Below, in pieces: positions 8,098-17,746 of a stretch of 64,000 nucleotides of DNA (position 1 is its first letter; every line of letters begins with the position of its first letter). The position numbers and the translations under genes are program-made. The DNA is taken from the NCBI GenBank assembly GCA_938041695.1, contig CALISI010000057.1, positions 22,093 to 86,092 on the forward strand, read 5' to 3'. Source of the DNA: an uncultured Actinomyces sp. (GTDB taxonomy: Bacteria > Actinomycetota > Actinomycetes > Actinomycetales > Actinomycetaceae). The notes below the pieces were generated by a model. It was not told the DNA's origin. It did no database searches and saw nothing but the letters and a program-made list of their open reading frames with translations.

Positions 8098-9903
8098 TCA
8101 CTTCTCGGATTCCTCGGATGCTTCCTCGCCGCGCTTCTTCGGCTTCGCATCGACGCCAGCTTCCTTACGCTGCGCGGGCGTAATCGGCGCCGGAGCCTCG
8201 GTCAGCGGGTCGAAGCCACCGCCGGACTTCGGGAAAGCGATGACGTCGCGGATCGACTCGGACTTCGTCAGCAGCGAGACGATGCGATCCCAGCCGAAGG
8301 CCACGCCGCCGTGCGGCGGAGCGCCGAACTTGAAGGCATCCAGCAGGAAGCCGAACTGCGCCTGAGCCTCCTCTTCGCCGATACCCATCACGTTGAACAC
8401 GCGGTTCTGGATGTCGCGGCGGTGAATACGGATCGAACCGCCGCCGATCTCGTTGCCGTTGCAGACGATGTCGTAGGCGTAGGCCAGCGCATTACCCGGA
8501 TCCTTGTCGAAGGAGTCGATCCACTCGGGCTTGGGCGAGGTGAACGCATGGTGGACAGCCGTCCAGGCGCTGTGGCCCAGTGCCACGTCGCCCTCAGCCT
8601 CGGCATCACCGGTGGGCTTGAAGAGCGGCGCGTCGACAACCCAGGTGAACGCCCAGGCGTCGGGGTCAATGAGGTTGCAGCGCTTGCCAATCTCGAGGCG
8701 AGCAGCGCCAAGCAGCTCACGCGACGGGGTCGGCTTGCCAGCGGCGAAGAAGATGCAGTCACCAGGCTGTGCTCCGGTGGCGGCAGCAAGGCCCTCACGC
8801 TCGACCTCGGTGATGTTCTTAGCAACCGGGCCGCCCAGCGTGCCGTCCTCGGCGACCGTGACGTAGGCCAGACCCTTGGCGCCGCGCGCCTTGGCCCATT
8901 CCTGCCACTTGTCGAAGGTGCGGCGCGGTTGCGAACCGCCGCCGGGCATGACGACGGCGCCGACGTAGGGTGCCTGGAACACACGGAAGGTCGTGTCCTT
9001 GAAGTACTCGGTCAGCTCAGTCAGCTCAAGTCCGAAGCGCAGGTCGGGCTTATCAGAGCCATAGCGCTCCATCGCGTCCTTGTACGTCATACGCGGGATC
9101 GGCGTGGCAAGATCATATCCGATGAGCGCCCACACGTTCTTCAGGACGTCCTCGGCGACCTCGATGACGTCGTCCTGGTCCACGAAGCTCATCTCGATAT
9201 CGAGCTGGGTGAACTCGGGCTGACGGTCCGCGCGGAAGTCCTCGTCACGGTAGCAGCGAGCGATCTGGAAGTAACGTTCCATGCCGGCCACCATGAGCAG
9301 CTGCTTGAAGAGCTGAGGTGACTGCGGCAAGGCGTACCACGAACCCGGCGAGAGGCGCGCGGGCACGATGAAGTCGCGGGCGCCTTCGGGGGTCGAACGG
9401 GTCAGGGTCGGGGTCTCGATCTCGACGAAGTCACGGGCGTAGAGCGCCTCGCGCGCGGCACGCGATACCTTCGAGCGCAGGCGGATCGCGTACTGCTCAG
9501 GCTCGCGACGCAGGTCGAGGTAGCGGTACTTCAGACGCGTTTCCTCGCCGACGTTGCCGGAATCTTCAGCATTGGAGGACACCTGGAACGGCAGGGGCGC
9601 GCTGGTGTTCAGGATTTCGATGTCGTCACCCATGACCTCAATGGCGCCGGTGGCCAGGTGCGGGTTCTCGTTGCCCTCGGGGCGGGCACAGACCTCGCCG
9701 GTGACCTTCAGGACGAACTCGGAGCGCAGCTCGTGCGCGACACGCTCGTCACGGACGACAACCTGGGCAATGCCCGACGCATCGCGCAGATCGATGAACG
9801 CAACGCCACCGTGGTCACGACGACGATCCACCCAACCGGTGAGCGTCACGGTCTGACCGACCAGGTCGGTGCCGAGGGTTCCAATGTTGTGAGTGCGAAG
9901 CAC
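8098..9903 (-). CDS. aspS: Aspartyl-tRNA synthetase
   Basis: Charges tRNA-Asp (and possibly tRNA-Asn) with aspartate in the cytoplasm. The protein has 601 residues. GTG at 9903 is chosen because AAAGGAATCACA precedes it and the protein then begins LRTHNIGTLG. The N-terminal OB-fold anticodon domain carries LTGWVDRRRDHGGVAF. The class II core includes FRADRQPEFTQLDIEMSF (motif 2 region) and GSDKPDLRFG of the bacterial type. The large insertion (GAD) domain is present, and FGWDRIVSLL forms motif 3. A charged Lys/Glu tail ends the protein. Whether it is discriminating cannot be decided here; I saw no gatCAB genes in the window to help. The gene diverges from the MFS exporter. Confidence 0.97.
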   Translation of the reverse strand: MLRTHNIGTLGTDLVGQTVTLTGWVDRRRDHGGVAFIDLRDASGIAQVVVRDERVAHELRSEFVLKVTGEVCARPEGNENPHLATGAIEVMGDDIEILNTSAPLPFQVSSNAEDSGNVGEETRLKYRYLDLRREPEQYAIRLRSKVSRAAREALYARDFVEIETPTLTRSTPEGARDFIVPARLSPGSWYALPQSPQLFKQLLMVAGMERYFQIARCYRDEDFRADRQPEFTQLDIEMSFVDQDDVIEVAEDVLKNVWALIGYDLATPIPRMTYKDAMERYGSDKPDLRFGLELTELTEYFKDTTFRVFQAPYVGAVVMPGGGSQPRRTFDKWQEWAKARGAKGLAYVTVAEDGTLGGPVAKNITEVEREGLAAATGAQPGDCIFFAAGKPTPSRELLGAARLEIGKRCNLIDPDAWAFTWVVDAPLFKPTGDAEAEGDVALGHSAWTAVHHAFTSPKPEWIDSFDKDPGNALAYAYDIVCNGNEIGGGSIRIHRRDIQNRVFNVMGIGEEEAQAQFGFLLDAFKFGAPPHGGVAFGWDRIVSLLTKSESIRDVIAFPKSGGGFDPLTEAPAPITPAQRKEAGVDAKPKKRGEEASEESEK

Positions 9904-9952
9904 TGTGATTCCTTTCGTTCTTACCATCCGCGAGACAGGCGGCGGCGGTGTC

Positions 9953-9958
9953 ATTGTA
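9953..9958 (-). promoter_or_regulatory. Candidate -10 box of aspS
   Basis: TACAAT on the minus strand, with CGCGAC 17 bp upstream as a weak -35. It would give a leader of about 43 bases before the GTG at 9903. Confidence 0.4.
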
Positions 9959-10005
9959 CGCCTGCCCGCCCAATAGTCGCGTGTGCCGCGAGTAGGATAG
10001 TCACC

Positions 10006-11421
10006 ATGCCCGCCGATGCTTCCACCTCTTCCTCCGCTCATGTTTCCTGGACTCCGGCCGAAATCGGATTGGCTATCGGCTCGGTTCTGCTCATCACACT
10101 CGTGGCCTTCGAGGAGCTCGCGGCAACCACGATCATGCCCGCAGTCGTTGCTTCTTTTGACGCCGCGGCGTGGTATCCGATCGCTTCGGGTGCGGCATTG
10201 GCGACTCAGCTAAGCGCCACGGTGGTCGCGGGAGCCCTGGCAGACTGGAAGGGACCGCGTGTGGTGTTGCTCTCGGGTCTGGCCTTGTTCGCCGTTGGCC
10301 TGGTGGTGTGCGCCGCAGGTTCGCACGTGACGATCTTCGTCATCGGACGAGCTCTCCAGGGACTGGGAGGCGGTCTGCTCATCGTTCCGCTCTACGTTCT
10401 CGTCGGAGCGGTTGCGTCTGCACGTCATCGCCCATCATTCTTCGCGTCGTTCTCCTTGGCGTGGGTCCTACCGTCTCTGGTCGGTCCCGCAATCGCAGGA
10501 CATGTCACCGAAGTCTGGGGATGGCGTTACGTCTTCGGTGTTGTCCCCCTGTTCGTTGCGATCGCTGCTGTGCCCATCGCCTACGTTCTACGTTCACTGC
10601 CGGCTTCCCGTGGGCGCCGCTCCCCTATGCTCGCAACGCTTTCGCGTGACGCAGGGCTAGTGGGAACCGGTGTCATGGCGCTCCAGCTCGCGGGCGCGCT
10701 TCCCTCACGACTGGCACAGATCGTGGTCTTCGTCCTCGGCGCGTGCATCACGATCTGGGCACTGCCTCGGCTCCTCCCGCGCGGCACGTTCCGATCGCGT
10801 CGGGGAATGCCGTCGGCGATCCTTGCAAGGCTGAGCGCCATGGCCTCCGAGGTGGGTTTCGCCGTCATGATTCCACTGATTCTGCAGCGGGTACACGGCT
10901 GGTCCGAGGCATCCTCCGCCTGGTGGGTCACCCTCGGATCGATCACATGGGCCATCGGTGCAGTCGGCCAGGCACGGATCTACGATCAACAGGCGCGACG
11001 CCTGCTTCCCGTCGTCGGGGGCTCACTGATGGCAATCGGGGCGATCCCCGTGGGCACGCTCCTTGCCCCATCGTTTCCCATGTGGATCGCTCTCGTCGGT
11101 TGGCTTCTCGTCGGCCTGGGGGTCGGCCTCGTCCACGCGCCCCTCTCGGTCATGGCGCTTGAGGTGACACCCGAAACCAAGCACGGGCGCGTCTCATCGT
11201 GGCTACAGGTCGCGGATTCAGCAGGACCCGCACTCGAACTCGCCCTCGTGTCAGTGGCCATGAGCGCGTGGGCCGCCACCGCCACGGTGGGCGGGGCGGC
11301 CTACGCTCCCTACTGGGTGATTGCTACTGTGCTCGCTGTCCTCACCGTGGTTGCGGTGAGTCGGCTGCGTCTCGCATGGGAACGCTCCACGTCCGGCGAG
11401 GCGAGCGGTCAGTCGTCGTAG
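10006..11421 (+). CDS. MFS transporter, putative drug exporter
   Basis: A 471-residue integral membrane protein of the major facilitator superfamily. It has repeated hydrophobic helices, an MFS loop signature (ADWKGPRVVLLSG) after helix 2 and GRALQGLGGGLLIVPLYVLVG at helix 4, as in DHA-type drug:proton antiporters. No substrate can be inferred. ATG 10006 begins PADASTSS. TAGGAT lies seven bases upstream of the ATG with no ribosome site between, so the transcript may be leaderless. It diverges from aspS, and its last 13 bases overlap the 3' end of the convergent helicase gene. Confidence 0.88.
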   Translation: MPADASTSSSAHVSWTPAEIGLAIGSVLLITLVAFEELAATTIMPAVVASFDAAAWYPIASGAALATQLSATVVAGALADWKGPRVVLLSGLALFAVGLVVCAAGSHVTIFVIGRALQGLGGGLLIVPLYVLVGAVASARHRPSFFASFSLAWVLPSLVGPAIAGHVTEVWGWRYVFGVVPLFVAIAAVPIAYVLRSLPASRGRRSPMLATLSRDAGLVGTGVMALQLAGALPSRLAQIVVFVLGACITIWALPRLLPRGTFRSRRGMPSAILARLSAMASEVGFAVMIPLILQRVHGWSEASSAWWVTLGSITWAIGAVGQARIYDQQARRLLPVVGGSLMAIGAIPVGTLLAPSFPMWIALVGWLLVGLGVGLVHAPLSVMALEVTPETKHGRVSSWLQVADSAGPALELALVSVAMSAWAATATVGGAAYAPYWVIATVLAVLTVVAVSRLRLAWERSTSGEASGQSS

Positions 11422-13568
11422 CGACGCTTGCCGAAGTGGCGGCGTCCACCCTCGCGCTCCCAGCCTCCATCCCGGCCATCGCGTTCACGACGCGCACGCT
11501 TGATGTCTTTCTCCCAGCGCTCGGAGCGAACGCTGCGACGAGGACGCGACCCATCGCCCTTTTCGAAGCGATGCGGACGCTTCTCGTCGCGGTCCCCAAA
11601 ACGTCCCTCGCGCTCGCCATAGCCACCGCGGCCTCGATTGTCGCGATCGTAGTCGCGACGTTCACGGCGCTCGAAACCATCGCGGTCACCATGGTTGCGC
11701 CCGCCGGGTCCCTCGTCCACGCGGATACGCAGCTGACGGCCCGACACGTATCCCTTGGAGATACGGGACAGCTGCTCGCCGGAGAGGTCCGCGGTGATGT
11801 CGACCAGTGAGAAGGTCGGGTAGATCTCAATGTTCCCGATGTCGCGGCCGTCGATGCCACCCTCGCCCGCAATCGCGCCGACGATGGAACCGGGCTTCAC
11901 GCGGTCCTTCTTGCCGACCTCGATGCGGTAACGCGTACCGGAGCCGGGGGCGGGGCGGCCGCCGCCACGACGACGAGCACCGTTCGCGCCGCCCTTGATC
12001 GGTCGGTCCTTATCGCGGCCGGCCTCGAAAGTAGCGCCGACGAACTCACCGGACTCATCCAGGCGTTCTTCACGGCGGATCTTTCCGCTCCCTCGGCGGT
12101 CCTTCTCAACTCGAGGCGCCGGGCCCTCGTCTCCGACAGCCGTGGCCATCAGCGCCGCAGCGACGTCTTCGACGGAGACCTCATCGCCGAGTTCGGCCAG
12201 CAGGCGCTTGTACATGTCGAGACGGCCGCGCTCAATGCGGGCAGACAGGCCCTCGAGCAGGCGGCTGGCGCGGAACTCGGAGACGGCTGCAGGTGAGGGA
12301 ATCTCAACCTCTTCCATCTCGGTGCCCGTCAGCTTCTCGATGCGGCGCAGGCGGCCGTGCTCACGCGGAGTGAAGAACGTGAGCGCTCGGCCTTCACGAC
12401 CCGCACGGCCAGTGCGGCCGATGCGATGCACGTAGGCCTCGGGCTCGCGAGGAACATCGAAGTTGACGACGAGCGAAATGCGCTCAACGTCGAGGCCTCG
12501 GGCGGCCACATCGGTTGCGACCAGCACGTCGAGCGAGCCGTTCTTGAGGCGCTCGACCATGCGCTCACGCTCGGTCTGGGCGACGTCGCCGGAGATGCCA
12601 GCCGCGCGGAATCCCCGACCCGCCAGCTCGAGCGACACCTCTTCGACATCGGCGCGGGTACGGACGAAGACGATGGCGGCGTCGGCCTCTTCCTGGCCTT
12701 CCTTAATGTGCTGAGCGCGGGTGGCCAGCACGCGAGAGAGCGCCCCGATCTTGTGCTTGTAGGGCACAACAGCGTAGGTCTGGTGGATCGTATCCACCGT
12801 GGAGGACTCGGTCGACACCGCGACCTTGACCGGATCCTTCAGGTGCTCGCGCGCAACCTTCTCAATGGCTGCGGGCATCGTCGCACTGAACAGCGCGGTC
12901 AGGCGATCATCGGGAGCGCTCGACGCGATTGTCTCAACGTCCTCAGCGAAGCCCATGCGCAGCATCTCATCGGCCTCGTCGAGGACCAGCATGCGCACGT
13001 TCGACAGGTCCAGCGCGCCTTTCTCAATGAGATCGATGACGCGACCCGGCGTGCCGACAACGACCTGTGCGCCGCGCTTCAGCGCACCAATCTGCGGGCC
13101 GTACGGCGAGCCGCCGTACACGGGAACAACATCAAGGCGGGCTGTGCGCGCCGCAAAGTCCTCGATCGCCTGGGCACTCTGCATCGCAAGTTCACGGGTG
13201 GGTGCCAGAACAAGAGCCTGCACGTCGCGCTCGTCGGCGTCAACAATCGCCAGCAGCGGCAGGCCAAAGGCCGCGGTCTTACCGGTGCCGGTCTGGGCGA
13301 TGCCAACGACGTCGCGCAGCTCAAGGAGCGGCGGGATGGCGGCAGCCTGGATCGGCGTGGGGACGCGGAATCCCATGTCGGTCACCGCAGCAAGAATCTC
13401 CTCGGGCAGACCGAGGCTCGCAAAAGTGACAGCGTCTCCTTCCGGCTCCGCGGTTGAGTCGTCGTGTGCATCCTTGTCGGCACCGTCGACGAGGTCGCGT
13501 TCCTCATCCGTGTCAAAAGTATCGTCACGCTCGTCGCGGGCGCGTTCCGTGTAATCCTCTGAGGGCAT
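11409..13568 (-). CDS. DEAD-box RNA helicase (CsdA/DeaD type)
   Basis: ATP-dependent RNA helicase of 719 residues, probably acting in ribosome assembly and cold adaptation. ATG 13568 follows AAGGAACG. An acidic N-terminus leads to the Q-motif region (FRVPTPIQAAAIP), Walker A AQTGTGKTAAF, VLDEADEML, the SAT motif and HRIGRTGRAGREG. A DbpA-like RNA-binding domain follows (YRIEVGKKDRVKPGSIVGAI). The last 110 residues are rich in Arg, Gly, Asp and aromatic residues (RDYDRDNRGRGGYGER), a low-complexity RNA-binding tail. The 229 bases up to the next gene (13569-13797) have no gene and would be leader or promoter, common for autoregulated helicases. Its 3' end overlaps the convergent MFS gene by 13 bp. 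Confidence 0.95.
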   Translation of the reverse strand: MPSEDYTERARDERDDTFDTDEERDLVDGADKDAHDDSTAEPEGDAVTFASLGLPEEILAAVTDMGFRVPTPIQAAAIPPLLELRDVVGIAQTGTGKTAAFGLPLLAIVDADERDVQALVLAPTRELAMQSAQAIEDFAARTARLDVVPVYGGSPYGPQIGALKRGAQVVVGTPGRVIDLIEKGALDLSNVRMLVLDEADEMLRMGFAEDVETIASSAPDDRLTALFSATMPAAIEKVAREHLKDPVKVAVSTESSTVDTIHQTYAVVPYKHKIGALSRVLATRAQHIKEGQEEADAAIVFVRTRADVEEVSLELAGRGFRAAGISGDVAQTERERMVERLKNGSLDVLVATDVAARGLDVERISLVVNFDVPREPEAYVHRIGRTGRAGREGRALTFFTPREHGRLRRIEKLTGTEMEEVEIPSPAAVSEFRASRLLEGLSARIERGRLDMYKRLLAELGDEVSVEDVAAALMATAVGDEGPAPRVEKDRRGSGKIRREERLDESGEFVGATFEAGRDKDRPIKGGANGARRRGGGRPAPGSGTRYRIEVGKKDRVKPGSIVGAIAGEGGIDGRDIGNIEIYPTFSLVDITADLSGEQLSRISKGYVSGRQLRIRVDEGPGGRNHGDRDGFERRERRDYDRDNRGRGGYGEREGRFGDRDEKRPHRFEKGDGSRPRRSVRSERWEKDIKRARRERDGRDGGWEREGGRRHFGKRRYDD

Positions 13569-13797
13569 AGTCGTTCCTTGCCTGTTGCATGTGGGTAGCA
13601 AAACCATCGGGGCGGGCCTACTCGGCTCCTCGGCGCGGCCTCACCCATAACAACAAATCCCGCATCCCGCGGGCACCATAACAAGGGGCAGCGCCTCATC
13701 GCTACGTTCAGCTTACTCGCCATACACGCGCGACGGAGCGCGTGGTCGGCCAATTCACTGTTCCGCTGACGTCATACCGTGACGAGCAAGGCATCGT

Positions 13798-15387
13798 TCA
13801 CAGGCGCAGACGCGCAATATAGGAGGCGATTGTCACCTGGCGATTGTCTTCGGCACGCACTGGTGCCACGACCGCACGCTCCACCTCGTCACGGCACAGT
13901 CCCCTCAGATCACGAATAACTGCACGTCGCCGACGACCTGCAGCCCACCGAGACACTCCCCGATTGATACCTGCGACAATCACAGTCACGAGAAGGGAAA
14001 GGCCGACGAGCGCCGTCGGTGCTGGAACAGGGCCGAGTGCCGGTACATGCCAGTCGATGAGGACGGCGCGCCCTAGGTGAACAAGGCCGATCCATGCAGC
14101 GCCGACGAGACACACGACCCAGGCCAGCGCCTGTATCCCTCCCAAGAGACGACTCGTCGAAGGAGCGCCCGTCGCCACCTGCATATTGTCAGAGACCTCA
14201 CGGTGGGCAACAGCTGGGACATCGCGTGCCCCCTCCAGTGCCCGCTCCATCAGCCGACTGCGCCATGCTGAGGCACGCCCAGAAGAGCGCTGCACAACTT
14301 CGCGTCGTACGGCATTGACAAAAGCAGCCTCATCCGACGGGGAGCGCGTCGGCAGCGTCGGCGTCGCCGCCCCCTCAGATCGGGACTCCTCATCCAGGTG
14401 GAGCCGACGCAACGGATCAGCGCCCAGACGCGCAACCCAGCGAAGCGGGAGCCAGCCACCCGCTCGCCGACCGGCGCGCACCGTGGAAGCAGCCACGGCC
14501 TCGGCGATGATCGGCGCACCCGCCAGGTCGGCGGCGGAAGAGGAAAGGTCCGATGCCATGCCATCCGTCTCAATGCCGCGGATGGTTCCGTCAATCCCCA
14601 CTGCATCTCGAATCAGCACCGCGGCCTCACGCAGAGCCTGACGGGACCGAGACGCCTGGCGCGACACGCGTTCCGCTTCCTTGGACAGATGCTTGACGAG
14701 CGTCTGCACCCCTTCGCCAGTCGTTGACGAAACAGACACAACGGTCGCGTCTTTCATTCCCCGCTCGGACAGGAGACGACGCAGGTCTCGCTCGATCGAA
14801 TCACGCTCGGCGGCGACGACGGTATCGATGTGCGTCAGTACGACGGTCACCGAGGCGTGGGAGGAGTGCAGGCGGGCGAGCCACTCGTCGTGAAGCCTTG
14901 CATCCGCATATTTCTGGGGGTTGACGACAACTACGAGGGCGTCAACGCGCGAGGCGAGGCGCTCCGCAATCTCCGCATGACTACTCTCAACCGAGTCAAT
15001 ATCCGGCATGTCGATAACAACCGTGTCTCTCGGCAGAGCACGAGGGGCCTCGACCCGCCGCGCGACTCCCAGCCACCCCAGGAGTTAACGGGGCGCGCGG
15101 CCGAGGGGCAGAACAGCGCACGGCTCGTTTGTCGTCGGGCGTCGAACGCCTGCGGTCACGACCTCTCCCCCGCTCATAGCGTTCACCCGCGACGACTTAC
15201 CGGCGCCGGTCCCACCCAGCATGCCAATCACGCACCACGTCGGATCAATCTCGCTGCGCTCCGAAGTTATGTCGATCAACTGGTGAATCTGGGACAGCGT
15301 CGCCTCAACAATGTCCGGGGATGCCAGGGTGCATATCCGGTCAAGTTCCGAGGCAGCAGACGCGACCGTTCCCTTCGAACGCATCAT
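13798..15387 (-). pseudogene. YfjP-like membrane GTPase with in-frame TAA
   Basis: A membrane-associated dynamin/YfjP-type GTPase of about 530 codons. ATG 15387 overlaps the stop of the previous gene (ATGA). The P-loop is GGTGAGKSS, followed by RVNAMSG where LVNALSG is usual. At 15087-15085 an in-frame TAA interrupts GRAPR-stop-LLGWLGVARRVE, probably a GAA-to-TAA change. The frame stays open afterwards through DMPDID (G3) and VLTHID (G4 position), and two C-terminal membrane helices (IQALAWVVCLVGAAWIG and APTALVGLSLLVTVIVAG). Restart at an internal ATG before DIDSV would give a 403-residue product without the P-loop. The preceding sister gene is also broken, so both are probably non-functional. 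Confidence 0.8.
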
Positions 15388-16324
15388 GCCAGAGCCTCCC
15401 GCGCATCCGCTAGTGCCTGCTCCAGCGCATTCATACGCGCCCCCTCGTCGGAGCGATCCAGCAGTGCAGAAACGGACGCCACAACATCCGTCAGAGAGGT
15501 GAGCGCAAGCCGCTCCAGCGCGTCGCGCGCCTGCGCGGCGAGAGACCGAACGGTGCGCTCACCGAAATAAGACTCCAGAACAGTCTGAGACAGCGCCGCC
15601 GACGCGCCAGCGACACCGACCTCGAGGCCGGTCAAGCCCCCCCGTCATCGCAAACACGCTCCACCATCAGAGACACCGTCACGACGTTGATTCCACCGGC
15701 GAGAAGCCGACCGCTCACGTGCGACGATTCAGCCTGGCTACGAATGATCTGCGTGACCTCGGCGGTCCACTCCTGTGCAGTGCGGCGCGCACGCTCAGAT
15801 GCCTCATCCGCGTTCAAGAGAGGCTCCAGCGCAGGGTTAGGTCCGAGGACCGGCCGAGCAGTACGCAACGCATCTGCCCACGCCTGCTGATACTGGTCAG
15901 CCAAGCGAGCCGCCAAACCGCCCGTCAGGTCACGCTGCACCTGAATATCCGGGGCTGCCTCACCGCGCAGCGCGCCCATGACGCGAGCGCTCACACCCGA
16001 CACGAAACGGGAAATTGTGCGCGTCATATCCCACGAGCCGAGCACCTCGGCAATACGCGCGCTCACTTCGCCGCGCAACACGTCATCACTCGACGTGGCC
16101 GCAACCTCTCGCGCACGCGAAGCGACGACCTGCTCGACACCATCAGCGGCTTGCTCATACGCCCGATGACGCGCACGGGCTCCATCGAGGGCACGCGCAG
16201 ATTCCGCGAGGGACGAGGAGACCGCCCCAGCGAGCGAGCGGCGGATGATGGCAGCGCGCTCCGCAGCGTCTCGACCAATCGATTCCAAGAAAGAACCGAT
16301 AGGAGCAACCGCATCGACCGGCAC
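15384..16324 (-). pseudogene. Dynamin-like GTPase remnant, no G domain, frameshifted
   Basis: This is the C-terminal helical half of a second GTPase of the same kind. From GTG 16324 it reads PVDAVAPIGSFLESIGRDAAERAA and continues as amphipathic helices to LLAGGINVVTVSLMV. There the frame is lost: an extra G near 15659-15663 and one in the seven-G run at 15637-15643 would explain it. Removing both gives SVFAMTGGLTGLEVG, a normal second membrane helix, and the frame goes on to a stop at 15384. No P-loop or other GTPase motif is present; only 40 bases separate the fragment from hisS, so the 5' part was probably deleted. Its stop overlaps the start of the following GTPase gene, showing they were an operon. 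Confidence 0.75.
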
Positions 16325-16364
16325 CCGCCCACGAGCGGGCTGCCTCCACCGACGCGAGCGGCAC

Positions 16365-17717
16365 TCAGTCCATCACTTTCTGGACCGAAGGAACCGCATC
16401 CGCCGCAGGGATCGTCCAGGTCGCGGGATCAGCTTCCACCTGCTCGCCGCTGCGAATGTCCTTCACTGTGTCCGATTCACCCTCACCGCCGGGGAACCAC
16501 ACGAAGGGGATACCTCGCTTATCGGCGAACTTGATCTGCTTGCCGAATTTTGCGGCGCTTGGTGCGACGTCAGTAGCAATGCCGCGCGCACGCAGCACAG
16601 CCGCAATCGCCTCGGAACGCTCACGGCGCTCCTCGGTGATGACCGCGACGACAACGGCCGTGGGCACCTTGCGAGAGGCCTTGACCATCGGTGCCGAGAT
16701 CATTCGAGACACAAGCCGCGAGACGCCGATCGACAGACCAACGCCCGGGTACGTGCGCTTGCCATCCTTCGCAAGCGAATCGTAGCGGCCACCCGAGCAG
16801 ATCGAGCCGAGGTCCTCGTGACCTTCGATTTCAGACTCGTAGACGCTGCCCGTGTAGTAGTCGAGGCCGCGCGCGATTTTCAGGTCGGCGACGACTGCGC
16901 CGGGCATTCGCTTATTCGCGGTGTCCAGCAGCTCGGTCAACTCACGCAGGCCCTCTTCGAGCAGTTCCCCACCCACGCCGAGGCCAGCCAAGCGATCCCG
17001 GATCTCAGCCGGGTCCGACGTGCGAATCTGGGCCATCTGAAGCAGAACGTTCGCCTGATCACCGTCGATACCCGACTGAGCGAGCTCGACTGCCACGCCC
17101 TCCGGGCCGATCTTGTCGATCTTGTCGAGACCACGCAGGGCAGCCTCGACGTCGGTCACGCCCAGAGACTCACACACGCCCTGAACGACCTTGCGGTTGT
17201 TGACGAGCACGCGCACCGGCGGGATCGGCAGATTGTTCAGGGCCTCGGCCATCACCAGCGGCAGATCGACCTCAAAGTGGAAGGGCAGCTCTCCGTTGCC
17301 CACGACGTCAATATCCGCCTGCGTGAATTCACGGAAGCGACCGTCCTGAGGACGCTCGCCGCGCCACACCTTCTGGATCTGATAGCGCTTGAACGGGAAG
17401 TCCAGTTCGTTCGCGTTCTCCACCACGTAGCGGGCGAAGGGAACGGTCAGGTCGAAGTGCAGACCCATACCTTTGTCCTTGGGTGCACGATCACCCGAAG
17501 CCGCGGCCTTCAGCGCCTGCAGTCGATCCAGAACATAGATCTCCTTGGAGGTCTCGCCCTTGGCTTCCAGCTGCTCCAAGGTCTCGACCGCCCGGGTTTC
17601 GATACCCGCAAACCCGTGCAATTCAAACACGCGCCGCAGCTCGTCAAGGACATGCATCTCAATGATGCGGCCCTCCGGGAGCCATTCGGGGAAACCTGAC
17701 AGGGACGTGCGAGCCAT
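16365..17717 (-). CDS. hisS: Histidyl-tRNA synthetase
   Basis: Class II synthetase of 450 residues that charges tRNA-His. Motif 1 begins around PEWLPEGRIIEMHVLDELR, and motif 2 is WRGERPQDGRFREFTQADIDV. The two HisRS peptides are visible: LARGLDYYTG-type sequence (IARGLDYYTGSVYE) and GGRYDSLA. GVGLSIGVSRL is motif 3. The C-terminal anticodon domain has VVVAVITEE and KFGKQIKFADKRGIPFVW. The length is normal for the family. It is followed by the GTPase remnant and preceded, 29 bases away, by an MBL-fold hydrolase on the same strand. Confidence 0.97.
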   Translation of the reverse strand: MARTSLSGFPEWLPEGRIIEMHVLDELRRVFELHGFAGIETRAVETLEQLEAKGETSKEIYVLDRLQALKAAASGDRAPKDKGMGLHFDLTVPFARYVVENANELDFPFKRYQIQKVWRGERPQDGRFREFTQADIDVVGNGELPFHFEVDLPLVMAEALNNLPIPPVRVLVNNRKVVQGVCESLGVTDVEAALRGLDKIDKIGPEGVAVELAQSGIDGDQANVLLQMAQIRTSDPAEIRDRLAGLGVGGELLEEGLRELTELLDTANKRMPGAVVADLKIARGLDYYTGSVYESEIEGHEDLGSICSGGRYDSLAKDGKRTYPGVGLSIGVSRLVSRMISAPMVKASRKVPTAVVVAVITEERRERSEAIAAVLRARGIATDVAPSAAKFGKQIKFADKRGIPFVWFPGGEGESDTVKDIRSGEQVEADPATWTIPAADAVPSVQKVMD

Positions 17718-17746
17718 GAAGCTTTCTTTCTGTGAGGGCGGCGGCG

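Noticed and set aside
8056..9321. Long plus-strand frame of 421 codons opposite aspS
   Set aside because: Shadow of the aspS gene on the other strand; typical of high-G+C codon structure.
16245..17699. Long plus-strand frame opposite hisS
   Set aside because: Antisense shadow; hisS has every expected motif.
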